Shown here: positions 25,173 through 33,700 of the stretch, one piece after another
How positions within the stretch are numbered: position 1 is the first letter of the stretch
How the letters are laid out: each line of letters begins with the position of its first letter
NCBI RefSeq assembly: GCF_003600155.1
Contig: NZ_QWLD01000009.1
Coordinates: 1 to 64,000 of the forward strand
Direction of reading: 5' to 3'
Length of the DNA stretch: 64,000 nt
Source: Nesterenkonia muleiensis
GTDB lineage: Bacteria > Actinomycetota > Actinomycetes > Actinomycetales > Micrococcaceae
Notes under the pieces: model-generated
Database searches by the model: none
What the model was told of the DNA's origin: nothing
What the model saw: only the letters and a program-made list of their open reading frames with translations
Program-made: the position numbers and the translations under genes

Positions 25173-25964
25173 ATGTCAGCACACCTCTCACGGGCCGCTA
25201 TCGATGCAGCCCACAAGAACTTGGATGTCTCTAAGTTCCCCAAGAAGAAGTACAAGACCATCGTCTTAGATCCGCCGTGGTCCACTCAGCAGCGTGGAGG
25301 CGGTGGTATAGGGGCCGGCGCTCACTACGACCTTCTTTCGCCCGAGAAAATCGCGGAGCTGCCTATCCCGGATCTACTGGATGAGGATGGCTACGTCTTC
25401 ATCTGGTGTTACCGCGCTACCCGCCGCATGGCAGAGGACATCGCCATGCAGGCATGGGGTCTGAAGCATGATCGAGGGGGAGTCGTCTGGGACAAGAGCC
25501 CACGCATGAGTACCGGACCTCATCTGCGTAACAGCCATGAGGATTTGCTGTACTTCGCACGCGGCAAAGCACCTACGCTCTTTCATTCTCAGCGCACCGT
25601 AGAGAGATGGCCGGTACAGAATCACAGCCGCAAACCAGAAGAAAGTTTAATAGCGATTCAACGCTTAGCGAAGGGCCCATTCTTGGAAATGTTTGCCCGA
25701 CGTCGCTTTCCTGGATTCGACAGCTGGGGATGGGAAGCTCCCGGCGGCTCGGATGTTTATGTGCCCGGATTTCCTGTACCTGAATATTCCGACCGTGCCT
25801 ACAACCCGAGTTCCGGTGACCCACAGTGGCCAGATGGAGTCATTCGCAGTGGCTATGAATACCAGCCCAGCTACGTCATCAAGCCAGAGGGGCACGGCTA
25901 CGTCCACGGTCAGATGCTCACTCGGGGCGGGGAACTCAGGAGAGTCGGAGACACCTCCTCATGA
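25173..25964 (+). CDS. MT-A70 family adenine-N6 methyltransferase
   Basis: A 263-residue protein with the family's catalytic DPPW at about residue 32 (YKTIVLDPPWSTQQ), followed by YDLLSPEKIAELPIPDLL, GYVFIWCYRATRRMAEDI and the conserved NSHEDLLYFARGKAP. These enzymes transfer a methyl group from SAM to N6 of adenine in DNA (or RNA); solitary copies on phages and conjugative elements usually protect against host restriction. No restriction partner is adjacent. Preceded by AAAAGGAG. The C-terminal ~60 residues (VYVPGFPVPEYSDRAYN...) go beyond the methylase core and may form a target-binding extension. Confidence 0.85.
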   Translation: MSAHLSRAAIDAAHKNLDVSKFPKKKYKTIVLDPPWSTQQRGGGGIGAGAHYDLLSPEKIAELPIPDLLDEDGYVFIWCYRATRRMAEDIAMQAWGLKHDRGGVVWDKSPRMSTGPHLRNSHEDLLYFARGKAPTLFHSQRTVERWPVQNHSRKPEESLIAIQRLAKGPFLEMFARRRFPGFDSWGWEAPGGSDVYVPGFPVPEYSDRAYNPSSGDPQWPDGVIRSGYEYQPSYVIKPEGHGYVHGQMLTRGGELRRVGDTSS

Positions 25965-26011
25965 CCTGGCTAGAACCCGACACCAAGAACACCAAGAAAG
26001 AGGACGGATCC

Positions 26012-26185
26012 ATGGCCAAGAAATTCTTCACCGCCTGCCTGCTCATCCTTCTGGGCCTGGTGGCTCTGGCCTGGGCGGTGGAAATCGCCATCGCCTTGGC
26101 CCCGTGGATCATCGGCGCAGCAGTCATCTGTGGCGGAATCTATTGGCTGATCCGGGCACACAATGCACGCCGTGGGAGGTGGTAG
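26012..26185 (+). CDS. Small two-helix membrane protein (57 aa)
   Basis: From ATG 26012, preceded by AAAGAGGACGG, the product is MAKKFFTACLLILLGLVALA plus a second hydrophobic helix (APWIIGAAVICGGIYWLI) and a basic tail RAHNARRGRW. The frame also opens upstream from ATG 25961 in an ATGA overlap with the methylase, but that part looks like leader sequence carrying the ribosome binding site. Similar small membrane proteins occur next to coupling ATPases in actinobacterial elements; the function is unknown. Confidence 0.6.
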   Translation: MAKKFFTACLLILLGLVALAWAVEIAIALAPWIIGAAVICGGIYWLIRAHNARRGRW

Positions 26186-26345
26186 TCATGGGTGTATTTT
26201 TTACCTCTGTTACGACGGCATATAAACGAATCTTGCTATTGACAAAAATGAAAAACTATGAAAAATTTCATATAGCGTTCCACTGCGAACGTCTCACACC
26301 ACAGATAGCGCTTGAGCCGTCTTCTGTGGCCTGGAGGACCGTCCT

Positions 26346-26585
26346 ATGAGTCCCCAGCGAAAACACACAGTTCAACGAACACGCTCTCGTGGGCGACCGG
26401 CTGATCAGTCACCCATCTATGTGACCAGCCAGCGCCCGAAACGCTCGGATTCGGAGCTTCTAGCCAGTGCGCTGCTGGCTCACTACCGCAACATCTCGGG
26501 CACCGCGTCAGATCCCCGGGACTACCTGCTCGGTAACGGTACCGTCAGTGACCGAGCAGATAACGACGGTGAGGCGTCGTCATGA
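26346..26585 (+). CDS. Small basic hypothetical protein upstream of the coupling ATPase
   Basis: A 79-residue protein after GGAGGACCGTCCT. The N-terminal half is very basic (RKHTVQRTRSRGRPADQ), the rest helical (SELLASALLAHYRNISG). It overlaps the coupling-ATPase gene by ATGA, so it is translationally coupled and possibly a partner of that ATPase. No family is recognised. Confidence 0.6.
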   Translation: MSPQRKHTVQRTRSRGRPADQSPIYVTSQRPKRSDSELLASALLAHYRNISGTASDPRDYLLGNGTVSDRADNDGEASS

Positions 26586-28825
26586 CTGCCTCACCGAAGG
26601 ACCCGGCCCGGCTGACTCCGACGATGAGGGATGCCAGCGCTCTGGTGCTGTCCCGGATGATCTTCCCGCGCACGATCCCCAGCGACAAACTGGTGCAGGT
26701 GCTGCGGCAGTTTGCCGCCGAGAGTCAACCTGGTCGCATTCTGCTGGAGGCTTCCCGTACTGGTGAGACAGCACCCGAGCACTTGCTCGGCACCACCCCA
26801 CAGAACACCGCCAAAGTGCGCCGCCTGCTGGCAGACCTGCTGCCTGGAGTGGTGATCCACTCCGCAGCAGATGTTGTCCGGCAGAAGCCGACCAGTGCTG
26901 CCCGGATGGTGCTCAAGCCCGCCAGCTTGCCCCTGAACGCTGACCGAGCTGAGGCAACCACCTTCGCCCTCTACGAGGCGCTACAAACCCGGCTAGAACC
27001 TGGTGAGCGGCTCACATTCCAAGTGGTCCTTGGGCGCGGTCTGCACCCTGCCAGCACGCCGGGCAAGCTCCCGGATCCGCGACCACAGAGCCTCCTGGGA
27101 GTACTCGGCCACGGGGTCGGGCAGGCTCCCCATGAGGTGCGCAAGCGCATCGCAGACCGCCGAGCCGACTACGGCCTCGAGGCCAATATTCGGGTGGGAG
27201 TCACCGCAGCGACACCAGAACGTCGAGAGCGCCTGGCCACCAGCGTGATCTCCGCCCTGGCAGTGATGGAAGCTCCAGGTGTGGATGTCTCGCTGCGAGT
27301 GGAGAACCCGAAGTGGTTTCACCACGCCCAGATCAGGCGTCCCTGGCGACTGTCGGTCTCGGAGCTGGCTGGGCTGAGTGGTCTACCTGTCGCAGATCCC
27401 CGCAGCGACACCGCGCTGCCGGGTATGCCACCGGCGCATCCGAAGATGACGCGGCTGGACTTCAGAGTCAACGGCAAGGAGCGCGTGTTCGCCAGCTCGC
27501 TATTCTCCGGTGATCAGCGCCCCGTCGGCCTAGCTGCCGACGACGGTGGTGCCATGAGGCATATGGCCTTGATTGCGCCCACCGGTGCTGGGAAATCCTC
27601 CACCATGGAACGCCTGGCCATTGAAGACATCCGAGCGGGTCGAGCAGTGGTCTACGCGGACCCCAAGGGTGACGGAGCTAGCGCCAGAATCCGTGCCTGC
27701 ATCCCCAGGAGCCGGTGGAAGGACGTCTACGAAATAGACCCCTCAGACCCCGAGCCGTTGGGGTTCAATCCACTGGATGCCACCGGGAGAGACCCCGACG
27801 TCGTCGCCGACAACGTGCTCGCCGTGTTTGCCCGAATCTTCTCAGACGGCTGGGGACCCCGGACCGCAGACCTGCTCCTCTGTTCAGCCAGAACCTTGAG
27901 CAGGACTGGTACCCCGGAGCACCCGCACACGATTCCAGATATCCAGCGCCTGTGGCTTGACCACACGTGGCGCAGGCGTCTCATTCGCCAGCCTGTCATC
28001 CAGGAGGATCCGGCGCTGGTCTCCTTCTGGGCCTGGTACGAGAGTCTGAGCCCGGGTCAGGCAGCCAACGTTATTGCCGCACCCAGCAATAAGCTACGCG
28101 CTTTGCTGAAACCCGCAGCAGCGCGAATCCTTGGGCAACGGCACAGTGGGTCGGCGCTACGCGATGTCTTCCGGGATGGGCGGATCGTCCTGCTCTCCAC
28201 CAACCCCGCCACCGCCGGTGAGCTGACCGTTGCGGCGATCTCCGCCCTAGTCATTAATGAAATCTGGATGGCGGTGCAGGAACGCGGCGCATTGCCCGCC
28301 GGTAAACGGCCTCCAGCCGTGGTTTACATTGATGAGGCTGACCGGCTGATGAGCCTGCCATTGAACCTCGCCGACGCGTTGCAGCGATCCCGCAGCTACG
28401 GCGTTGGCTGGGTGCTTGCCATGCAGGCCTTCTCCCAAGCGCCGAAGGACATCCAGGCGGCGTTGAAAACCAACGCTCGGTCGATGGTGGTCTGGAAGGC
28501 AGAAGACTATGCCGAGGCTCAAGCAGTCGCCAAGCTTGCACCGGAGCTTGAGGCAGAGGACTGGATGGCCTTGGACCGGTTCCAGGCCTATACCCGACTC
28601 AGCGTCGGTGGGGTCTCAACACCTTGGGCGCTGATTCAGACCCTGCCACCTGTTCCGCCCGAGCACGCCCCCAGCATCGTGCTGGCTTCTTCCCGTGCTA
28701 CCCATCTGCGCGAAGAAGACCCCCCGCCGAACTCTGACGGAGCAGAAGAACCACTCGTCAAAGGGCCCGAGAGCAGCGGGGAGGTCGGATTCGGCGGGAA
28801 GAAAACCACCGATGACCCCATCTGA
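26582..28825 (+). CDS. TraG/VirD4-like conjugative coupling ATPase
   Basis: A 747-residue ATPase. Walker A, LIAPTGAGKSSTMERL, is near residue 333, followed by VVYADPKGDGA; Walker B, VVYIDEADRLMSL, is near 580; the TraM-recognition/TraG-like end is present (GVGWVLAMQAFSQAPKDIQA, LKTNARSMVVWK). The first ~320 residues are a soluble domain without obvious membrane helices. Such proteins form hexamers that deliver DNA to a transfer channel. Only this transfer gene is recognisable: no VirB4, relaxase or FtsK-type TraB is seen in the window, so the element may be mobilisable rather than self-transmissible, or the rest lies outside. Confidence 0.8.
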   Translation: MTASPKDPARLTPTMRDASALVLSRMIFPRTIPSDKLVQVLRQFAAESQPGRILLEASRTGETAPEHLLGTTPQNTAKVRRLLADLLPGVVIHSAADVVRQKPTSAARMVLKPASLPLNADRAEATTFALYEALQTRLEPGERLTFQVVLGRGLHPASTPGKLPDPRPQSLLGVLGHGVGQAPHEVRKRIADRRADYGLEANIRVGVTAATPERRERLATSVISALAVMEAPGVDVSLRVENPKWFHHAQIRRPWRLSVSELAGLSGLPVADPRSDTALPGMPPAHPKMTRLDFRVNGKERVFASSLFSGDQRPVGLAADDGGAMRHMALIAPTGAGKSSTMERLAIEDIRAGRAVVYADPKGDGASARIRACIPRSRWKDVYEIDPSDPEPLGFNPLDATGRDPDVVADNVLAVFARIFSDGWGPRTADLLLCSARTLSRTGTPEHPHTIPDIQRLWLDHTWRRRLIRQPVIQEDPALVSFWAWYESLSPGQAANVIAAPSNKLRALLKPAAARILGQRHSGSALRDVFRDGRIVLLSTNPATAGELTVAAISALVINEIWMAVQERGALPAGKRPPAVVYIDEADRLMSLPLNLADALQRSRSYGVGWVLAMQAFSQAPKDIQAALKTNARSMVVWKAEDYAEAQAVAKLAPELEAEDWMALDRFQAYTRLSVGGVSTPWALIQTLPPVPPEHAPSIVLASSRATHLREEDPPPNSDGAEEPLVKGPESSGEVGFGGKKTTDDPI

Positions 28826-28850
28826 CCTCCTTGCCAGATGGGGTCATCGG
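28809..28850. terminator. Perfect 16-bp hairpin spanning the coupling-ATPase stop codon
   Basis: CCGATGACCCCATCTG (28809-28824) pairs perfectly with 28835-28850 around ACCTCCTTGC. The left arm contains the last codons of the ATPase gene and the stop codon sits at the stem tip. No U-tract follows. It is probably a transcript end or stability element. Confidence 0.6.
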
Positions 28851-29074
28851 ACGGGTCATCGACAGAGACTTCGCGTTGGGGTCAGGGCAGCCAGTTCCCC
28901 GGAACCATAGGCATCTTCGCCCACTGCAGCAAACGACTCTTACCCCTGTTTGGACAGGTGAGTCGTCCCCGGCCACCATACCGCTCACCAGTGGTCGACC
29001 GATCTCCCAAGCTGTGCCAGAGCTCTCCGGGGCAACCAGAAATATCTACGTGTAACTAGAAGGGACTTTCGTTC

Positions 29075-29887
29075 ATGTCACAACGAACCATTGATCTGAT
29101 GGGTCGACTCTCAGATAGAGATTTGCGCATCATCGCAGACCTCGAAGCTCACAAGATGCTGACCACCAGGCACATCCAGCGATTGCATTTTCCTGTTTGG
29201 CCAGATGGTCACGCCACCCAGACTGCTGCTACCAAGGCTTGCATACGCGTCCTAGACCGCCTGAAAAGTCACGGTCTGGTGGACCGGCATGACCGGTGCA
29301 TCGGTGGGGTCCGGGCAGGTTCCAGCGGCTACGTCTGGCATCTGAGCTACGCCGGAGACACACTGCAGCGCCACCGCACCGGACGGACCAAACGAAAACA
29401 ATACCTCGCGCCCAGTACTGCTTTCATGGCGCACCAGCACGCGGTCTCTGAAGTCGCGGTCACCCTCCGCGAACTACACCGCGGTGGCGAAATCGATCAG
29501 AAGTATCTGCAACTGGAGCCTGAGTGCTGGCGTGACTTTCTCGGCCCTCACGGGCAACCAGTCACGCTGAAACCCGATCTGTTCTTCGCCTACAGGGTCG
29601 GTGACTGGGAGGAATACCAGTTCCTGGAAGTCGATAAGGGCACCGAAGACCTGACCAAAATCCGCCGAAAGATCCAGGTCTACCTCCAGCACCTGCATGC
29701 AGGTGTTGAAGGGCGGCGCTGGGGTGTTCATCCCGCAGTCACCTGGCTAGCTCCCGATAAGGCCCGAACCGAGGCTCTTCAGTCTGCTATCGCTACCCAC
29801 GAGGCGCTTCCAGCTGGCTTCATGAGCGTAATCGAGGCTTCCTCGTTCTCCGACTCGATTAAGCGGCCGAAGGACGGTAGGACATGA
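29075..29887 (+). CDS. Replication-relaxation family protein
   Basis: A 270-residue protein of the type found on actinobacterial plasmids and ICEs. The N-terminal winged helix is typical: LSDRDLRIIADLEAHKMLTT, RHIQRLHFP, then RVLDRLKSHGLVDRHDR. The second half has a restriction-endonuclease-like core (TLKPDLFFAYRVG, then YQFLEVDKGTEDL with the D...ExxK pattern), then RKIQVYLQHL. The family is thought to act in plasmid replication or DNA relaxation. An AGAAGGGAC precedes ATG 29075. It starts the last operon-like block of the element. Confidence 0.75.
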   Translation: MSQRTIDLMGRLSDRDLRIIADLEAHKMLTTRHIQRLHFPVWPDGHATQTAATKACIRVLDRLKSHGLVDRHDRCIGGVRAGSSGYVWHLSYAGDTLQRHRTGRTKRKQYLAPSTAFMAHQHAVSEVAVTLRELHRGGEIDQKYLQLEPECWRDFLGPHGQPVTLKPDLFFAYRVGDWEEYQFLEVDKGTEDLTKIRRKIQVYLQHLHAGVEGRRWGVHPAVTWLAPDKARTEALQSAIATHEALPAGFMSVIEASSFSDSIKRPKDGRT

Positions 29888-29996
29888 CAGGTCCAGCTCC
29901 ATCGCGACCGCCATAGCTCCAAGCCGCCTAGATCCCCTGACCAGGGAGCCCTCATGTGCCCAATGCAATAACTAATCCTCGAAAGGAGGACCACAG

Positions 29997-30356
29997 ATGA
30001 AAACTCCCGCACCAACGCTGGAACCACCAACAGCCGAAGATAAACCAGAACAACCTCTCGACCCCCAGAGAGATCATGCGATAGACGCCGCTGTGCGCAC
30101 CGGAGGCGTAGACCACGCCATCGCCCGGAAGATCTGCCAAACCATGCGACTCAAGGCTGACAGTGCCTTGTGGCACTTCGCCCAGACCGGACACCTGGAT
30201 GCCGAATGCGCCCTGGCAGAACTGGAATGCCGGTTCAACGCCAACGACTACATCCCATGGATATCCGCACTCTGGGACTACCTCGAGCGCATCGTCACCC
30301 TCCAGCGCCGCGAAAGCGTCCTCACCTCATCCAACCCACTCGGAGAGATGGCCTAG
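29997..30356 (+). CDS. Hypothetical protein heading the ArdA-like cluster (119 aa)
   Basis: Preceded by a perfect AAAGGAGG. The N-terminal 40 residues are Pro/Glu-rich; the rest is helical (AIARKICQTMRLKADSALWH, ECALAELECRFNANDYIPW). No family is recognised, and it does not share the motif of the next three proteins clearly. The stop codon abuts the next start (TAG ATG), so it belongs to the same operon. Confidence 0.6.
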   Translation: MKTPAPTLEPPTAEDKPEQPLDPQRDHAIDAAVRTGGVDHAIARKICQTMRLKADSALWHFAQTGHLDAECALAELECRFNANDYIPWISALWDYLERIVTLQRRESVLTSSNPLGEMA

Positions 30357-30875
30357 ATGGAAGGCGCAGACCCCGGCCCACACACCGAGCAAGAGCAGTT
30401 CGACGCAAGCATCGACACCGACGCCCTCCTGCGGCTCGAACAATTCAACCCCGAGCTGGGGAACGGCGATGTCCAGGAACTCTTAGATGGGTCCCGCACC
30501 TCAGAAATCGTCGAACACCACACCCAGTCGACCTACAACTCCCAAATCCAGAACGACATCGCGAAGCTTCACAGCAGGTACGGCACACCCTTCGCCGCGT
30601 TCCTGAACCTGGAGGACATCGACCTCAGCGGTGGCGGCCATAGTCTCGCGCAGCAGTTCCACTCCTGCTACCTGGGCAGCTTCAATACCTACGAAGAGCT
30701 GGCCCAGTCACACATCCGAGCCCTGGGCTGGCAAGAAGAAATCGACAAACTCATACGAACTGAAGCCATCCCACCAGGCTTCTTCACTTGGGACTACAAG
30801 GTCGTCATCAAACTCATCACCGAAGCCTGGGACATCGTCGAGCTCGACGGCTGGCTGCATCAATTCAGTAAATGA
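30357..30875 (+). CDS. ArdA-like acidic protein, paralogue 1 (172 aa)
   Basis: An acidic protein containing LHSRYGTPFAAFL, then a Phe/Tyr-rich motif FHSCYLGSFNTYEELAQSHI, and an end motif DIVELDGWLHQF. The same three blocks in the same order occur in the following protein, and a weaker version in the third. The Y-x-G-S-F-x-x-x-E-E pattern and acidity recall the C-terminal part of ArdA antirestriction proteins, which mimic DNA and block type I restriction enzymes. The similarity is by eye; full ArdA domain architecture is not established. It starts one base after the preceding stop. Confidence 0.6.
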   Translation: MEGADPGPHTEQEQFDASIDTDALLRLEQFNPELGNGDVQELLDGSRTSEIVEHHTQSTYNSQIQNDIAKLHSRYGTPFAAFLNLEDIDLSGGGHSLAQQFHSCYLGSFNTYEELAQSHIRALGWQEEIDKLIRTEAIPPGFFTWDYKVVIKLITEAWDIVELDGWLHQFSK

Positions 30876-30898
30876 CCTCGAAGGGAGGAACCAAGAAC

Positions 30899-31378
30899 AT
30901 GTATGAAAAACTCAACTGCAATCAACACCTCACCGAGAAGGACCGTGCCGAGCTCGTCGATTCCAGCCGACTTCCCGAAGCGTTTCTTCATGGCATCTAC
31001 CCGCAGAAGAACCACCACGTTCGCGAGTTACACCGTCGCTACGGCACCCCGATGATCGCCTGGATTCTTCACCGCGAATCCAGCGACGATCCTGCGGACT
31101 GGGAAGACGAATACCTCGCGACCTACGAAGGCTCCTTCGAAGATGTCGAGCACTTTGTGGAGAAACGGCTACAGGCCGACCGCATCGAAGGTCACCTGAG
31201 AAATCTCACTGACGAACTTCGGCTCCCCGAAAATTGGATAGTCATCAATTGGGAGGCGGTCAAGGCCGACCTGATGGCCGTCACCGACCTGGTGCCCCTG
31301 GATGGCCGAGTGCATGCATTCGCGAAACTGAGATTCTCAGCAGAAGACACGACCCAGGAGCACCACCATGGAGCGTAA
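30899..31378 (+). CDS. ArdA-like acidic protein, paralogue 2 (159 aa)
   Basis: Shares with the preceding protein LHRRYGTPMIAWIL, then YLATYEGSFEDVEHFVEKRL, and LVPLDGRVHAFAKL at the C-terminus. The frame is open from an ATGA overlap at 30872, but ATG 30899 has GGGAGGAACC at the right distance, so I take it as the start. Acidic overall. Tandem duplication followed by divergence is the simplest explanation. An antirestriction role is inferred from the motif and from its place on a mobile element. Confidence 0.6.
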   Translation: MYEKLNCNQHLTEKDRAELVDSSRLPEAFLHGIYPQKNHHVRELHRRYGTPMIAWILHRESSDDPADWEDEYLATYEGSFEDVEHFVEKRLQADRIEGHLRNLTDELRLPENWIVINWEAVKADLMAVTDLVPLDGRVHAFAKLRFSAEDTTQEHHHGA

Positions 31379-31766
31379 CCAGGACGCTAGCGAACACTAC
31401 GACCACGAGCGCCCAGACGATGCCCTGGATGACTATCTCCACACCACCCGGTACCTGCTCGGGGGCGTCATCTCAGAGAAGGGGAACGCCTTCCAGGCAT
31501 ACCTGGACTCCATCGCCCCTGAAGATGTGGTCGATGAAATGGCCACGGGCTTCGTCCGCCGTTACCACGGTTGCTTCCCATCCAAACGGGAAGCCATACA
31601 GTCCGTCATCGGCACCGATGATCTGGAGGACTACGACCACGACATCGATGAGCTCTGGGAACGCGTGGAGAGCTACTACGAGGTCATCCACTACGCAGAC
31701 GGGCAGATCTACCTCTTCTTGACTGCTGGTCCTCAGGATCTGGGCCGTTCGCGCTCGGCTGGATAA
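31368..31766 (+). CDS. ArdA-like acidic protein, paralogue 3 (132 aa)
   Basis: Overlaps the previous gene by 11 bases. It contains NAFQAYLDSI, then FVRRYHGCFPSKREAIQSVI and a C-terminal YYEVIHYADGQIYLF, corresponding to the three blocks of the two preceding proteins; the last block is closest to the ArdA end motif. Very acidic in the middle (DDLEDYDHDIDELWERVE), as expected for a DNA mimic. The last ~12 residues (GPQDLGRSRSAG) look like an addition. Confidence 0.6.
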   Translation: MERNQDASEHYDHERPDDALDDYLHTTRYLLGGVISEKGNAFQAYLDSIAPEDVVDEMATGFVRRYHGCFPSKREAIQSVIGTDDLEDYDHDIDELWERVESYYEVIHYADGQIYLFLTAGPQDLGRSRSAG

Positions 31767-31899
31767 AACCCCAGGTCAGGCGCACATTGGACTCCCAATC
31801 CAAGGCCAACGGAGGTAAAATAGTAATAGGTAAATAATCACTAGATACTGACACTGCCGATATGGAGGAAGTCATCTAGCGGCGCAAAGGAGAACTACC

Positions 31900-32136
31900 A
31901 TGCACCCCCAGAAGTACAACCCACCAGATGAGCCGAGGCTCTACACTGTCGCAGAAGTTGCTCATCTTCTGCACCTCAGCCAGTGGACAATAGCCAAGCT
32001 CATCCGAGAACAGGAAATCCGGTCAGTGAAGATCGGAGCCCGCAGGCTAATTGCCCAGGAGGACCTGGAGGACTACGTCCAGTCACTTCGCGGTGTCGCC
32101 TCGCCTTCATCAGCTCAGGAGGCACACCATGGCTAA
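31900..32136 (+). CDS. Excisionase-type MerR/HTH_17 protein
   Basis: A 78-residue protein with the excisionase-family helix-turn-helix LYTVAEVAHLLHLSQWTIAK and the wing VKIGARRLIAQEDLEDYV. Such Xis proteins bend DNA at att sites and direct the integrase toward excision. AAAGGAG precedes ATG 31900. It overlaps the integrase start by 8 bases, the classic xis-int arrangement. Confidence 0.85.
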   Translation: MHPQKYNPPDEPRLYTVAEVAHLLHLSQWTIAKLIREQEIRSVKIGARRLIAQEDLEDYVQSLRGVASPSSAQEAHHG

Positions 32137-33700
32137 ACGACGAGCCAACGGTGAGGGCAGCATCTACCATCGAAAAGACGGACGCTGGGAAGCCAGTGCA
32201 TTCGTCCCGGTCATCAACGGCGGTCGTAAGCGTATCCGCTTCGTCGCAAAGTCCCGTGAGCAGGTGGCCGCGAAACTCCAGGAGGCGCTGCGGCAGGCGC
32301 GCCGGAACATTCCACGCAGTGACCGTCACTTCACAGTCGGCGATTGGCTGGATCTCTGGCTGCGAGAGATTATGCCCCAGCGCGTGCGATCTTCGACTTT
32401 GAATAATTATCGGGACATCATCGAACTGCACCTCAAGCCAAGGCTGGGTCGGAAGAAGTTGGAGACGCTCTCCGTTCTGACAGTCCAGTCGGCCATTGAC
32501 CAGATGATGCGAGATGGCATCGGTACCCGCACCATCGGCAAATCACGCCAGGTGCTCTCATCTGCGCTCACCCATGCGATGCGCCGGGAACTCGTCTTCC
32601 GCAATGTCGCGATGGCGGTGGAGGTGCCGTCCTACCGGCGCGCACCGATTCAGCCCTGGACAGCAGGGCAGGCAAAGCACTTCCTCGAATCATCGAGAAA
32701 AGCCAGGCTCCATGCGGCGTACGTACTCCTGCTGGTCTACGGCATGCGGGAGGGTGAAGTCCTCGGTCTGCGTTGGCGCGACATCGACTTCGACAACGGC
32801 GAGATCCACGTCCGCCAACAGGTACATCACCGGAACCGGCAGTTTGAGGCATCAGAGGTCAAAACCGAGTCCGGCCGACGCGTGCTGCCGATGATCGACG
32901 TCGTACGAACAGTCCTCACGGACTACGCGGCTGTGCGGGAGGTGGAGATACCAGAGTTTGTTCCCGGCAGTCCGCCTCACAGTACGGATGACACCGTCGT
33001 TCAGACACAGAGCGGAACACCGGTGGAGGCATCGAACCTCCGCCGATCCTGGTATCGGGATATCGAGCGAGCGGGGCTGCCTGCAATCAAGATTCACCAT
33101 GCTCGCCACACGGCTGCGACACTTCTGGCCTCTATGGGTGTACCGGAGCGTGAAACGCAGCTGATCCTCGGGCACTCCAACATCGCGACAACCCAGCAGA
33201 TCTACACCCACGCGAACCTCCATATCCGCCGCGCAGCGTTGGAGAGAATCGGTGATCTCATTGGCACACAGAAGCCCGACATAGAGGTGCTGGGCAGCGG
33301 TTACCGTCAAAACTACCCACAAGACCGGGCGACGCCACAAGAAGCTGAAGTCGTCAAGGACGCAAAAGACCCCCGCATAACGGGGGTCAGAAGCGAAATA
33401 AAACCTGGTAGCACCGACAGGGATCGAACCTGTGACCTCAGGCTTATGAGCTTGACAAAAGACACTTTTGATTGTGTAGCGACCCCTGTTATCACGTCGC
33501 TGCACAGTGCCACACGACGGCAGTTTCTGGCAGCGGTTGCCGTCAAAAAGACCCACATCTTCGACGAGCCTGCGGTCAGTGACCGCATCGCTCACCATGG
33601 GCAGATTCTGGCCGATATCAGCCGCCATCGCCAAGCTGAGAAACTCAAGCACCTCTCGTTCCCGTACAACCTGATCACCCACCAGGAGGAGTTGCTATGA
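32129..33700 (+). CDS. Tyrosine-family site-specific integrase with run-through C-terminus
   Basis: From ATG 32129 (AKRRANGEGSIYHRKDGRWE) the protein has an N-terminal AP2-like arm-binding domain, a SAM-like core-binding domain, and the catalytic residues: Arg in YGMREGEVLGLRW, HxxR in HHARHTAATLLASMGV, and Tyr in HSNIATTQQIYTHAN. The family fold should end near residue 395. The ORF continues to 523 residues, passing through a terminator-like hairpin and a 46-bp antisense tRNA-Met 3' fragment (translated GSTDRDRTCDLRLMS). The last ~80 codons run into the start of the serine recombinase (ATGA). The extension is probably att-site and neighbouring sequence read by chance, or the true end is a fused fragment. 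Confidence 0.85.
   Translation: MAKRRANGEGSIYHRKDGRWEASAFVPVINGGRKRIRFVAKSREQVAAKLQEALRQARRNIPRSDRHFTVGDWLDLWLREIMPQRVRSSTLNNYRDIIELHLKPRLGRKKLETLSVLTVQSAIDQMMRDGIGTRTIGKSRQVLSSALTHAMRRELVFRNVAMAVEVPSYRRAPIQPWTAGQAKHFLESSRKARLHAAYVLLLVYGMREGEVLGLRWRDIDFDNGEIHVRQQVHHRNRQFEASEVKTESGRRVLPMIDVVRTVLTDYAAVREVEIPEFVPGSPPHSTDDTVVQTQSGTPVEASNLRRSWYRDIERAGLPAIKIHHARHTAATLLASMGVPERETQLILGHSNIATTQQIYTHANLHIRRAALERIGDLIGTQKPDIEVLGSGYRQNYPQDRATPQEAEVVKDAKDPRITGVRSEIKPGSTDRDRTCDLRLMSLTKDTFDCVATPVITSLHSATRRQFLAAVAVKKTHIFDEPAVSDRIAHHGQILADISRHRQAEKLKHLSFPYNLITHQEELL
33368..33388 (-). terminator. Terminator-like hairpin downstream of the tRNA-Met fragment
   Basis: GACCCCCG (33368-33375) pairs with CGGGGGTC (33381-33388); read on the minus strand it is followed by TTTTGCG. 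It lies where the terminator of a leftward tRNA gene would lie, suggesting the captured segment includes the RNA gene's own terminator. Confidence 0.6.
33406..33451 (-). other. attachment-site core: 3' half of a tRNA-Met (CAT) gene
   Basis: The minus strand reads from the anticodon loop CTCATAA through the T arm (ACAGG TTCGATC CCTGT) to CGGTGCTACCA, i.e. the 3' part of an elongator-type tRNA-Met with encoded CCA. The 5' half is absent on the right side. It sits directly after the integrase catalytic domain, the normal position of an attP/att core. No second copy is seen in this window. Confidence 0.8.
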
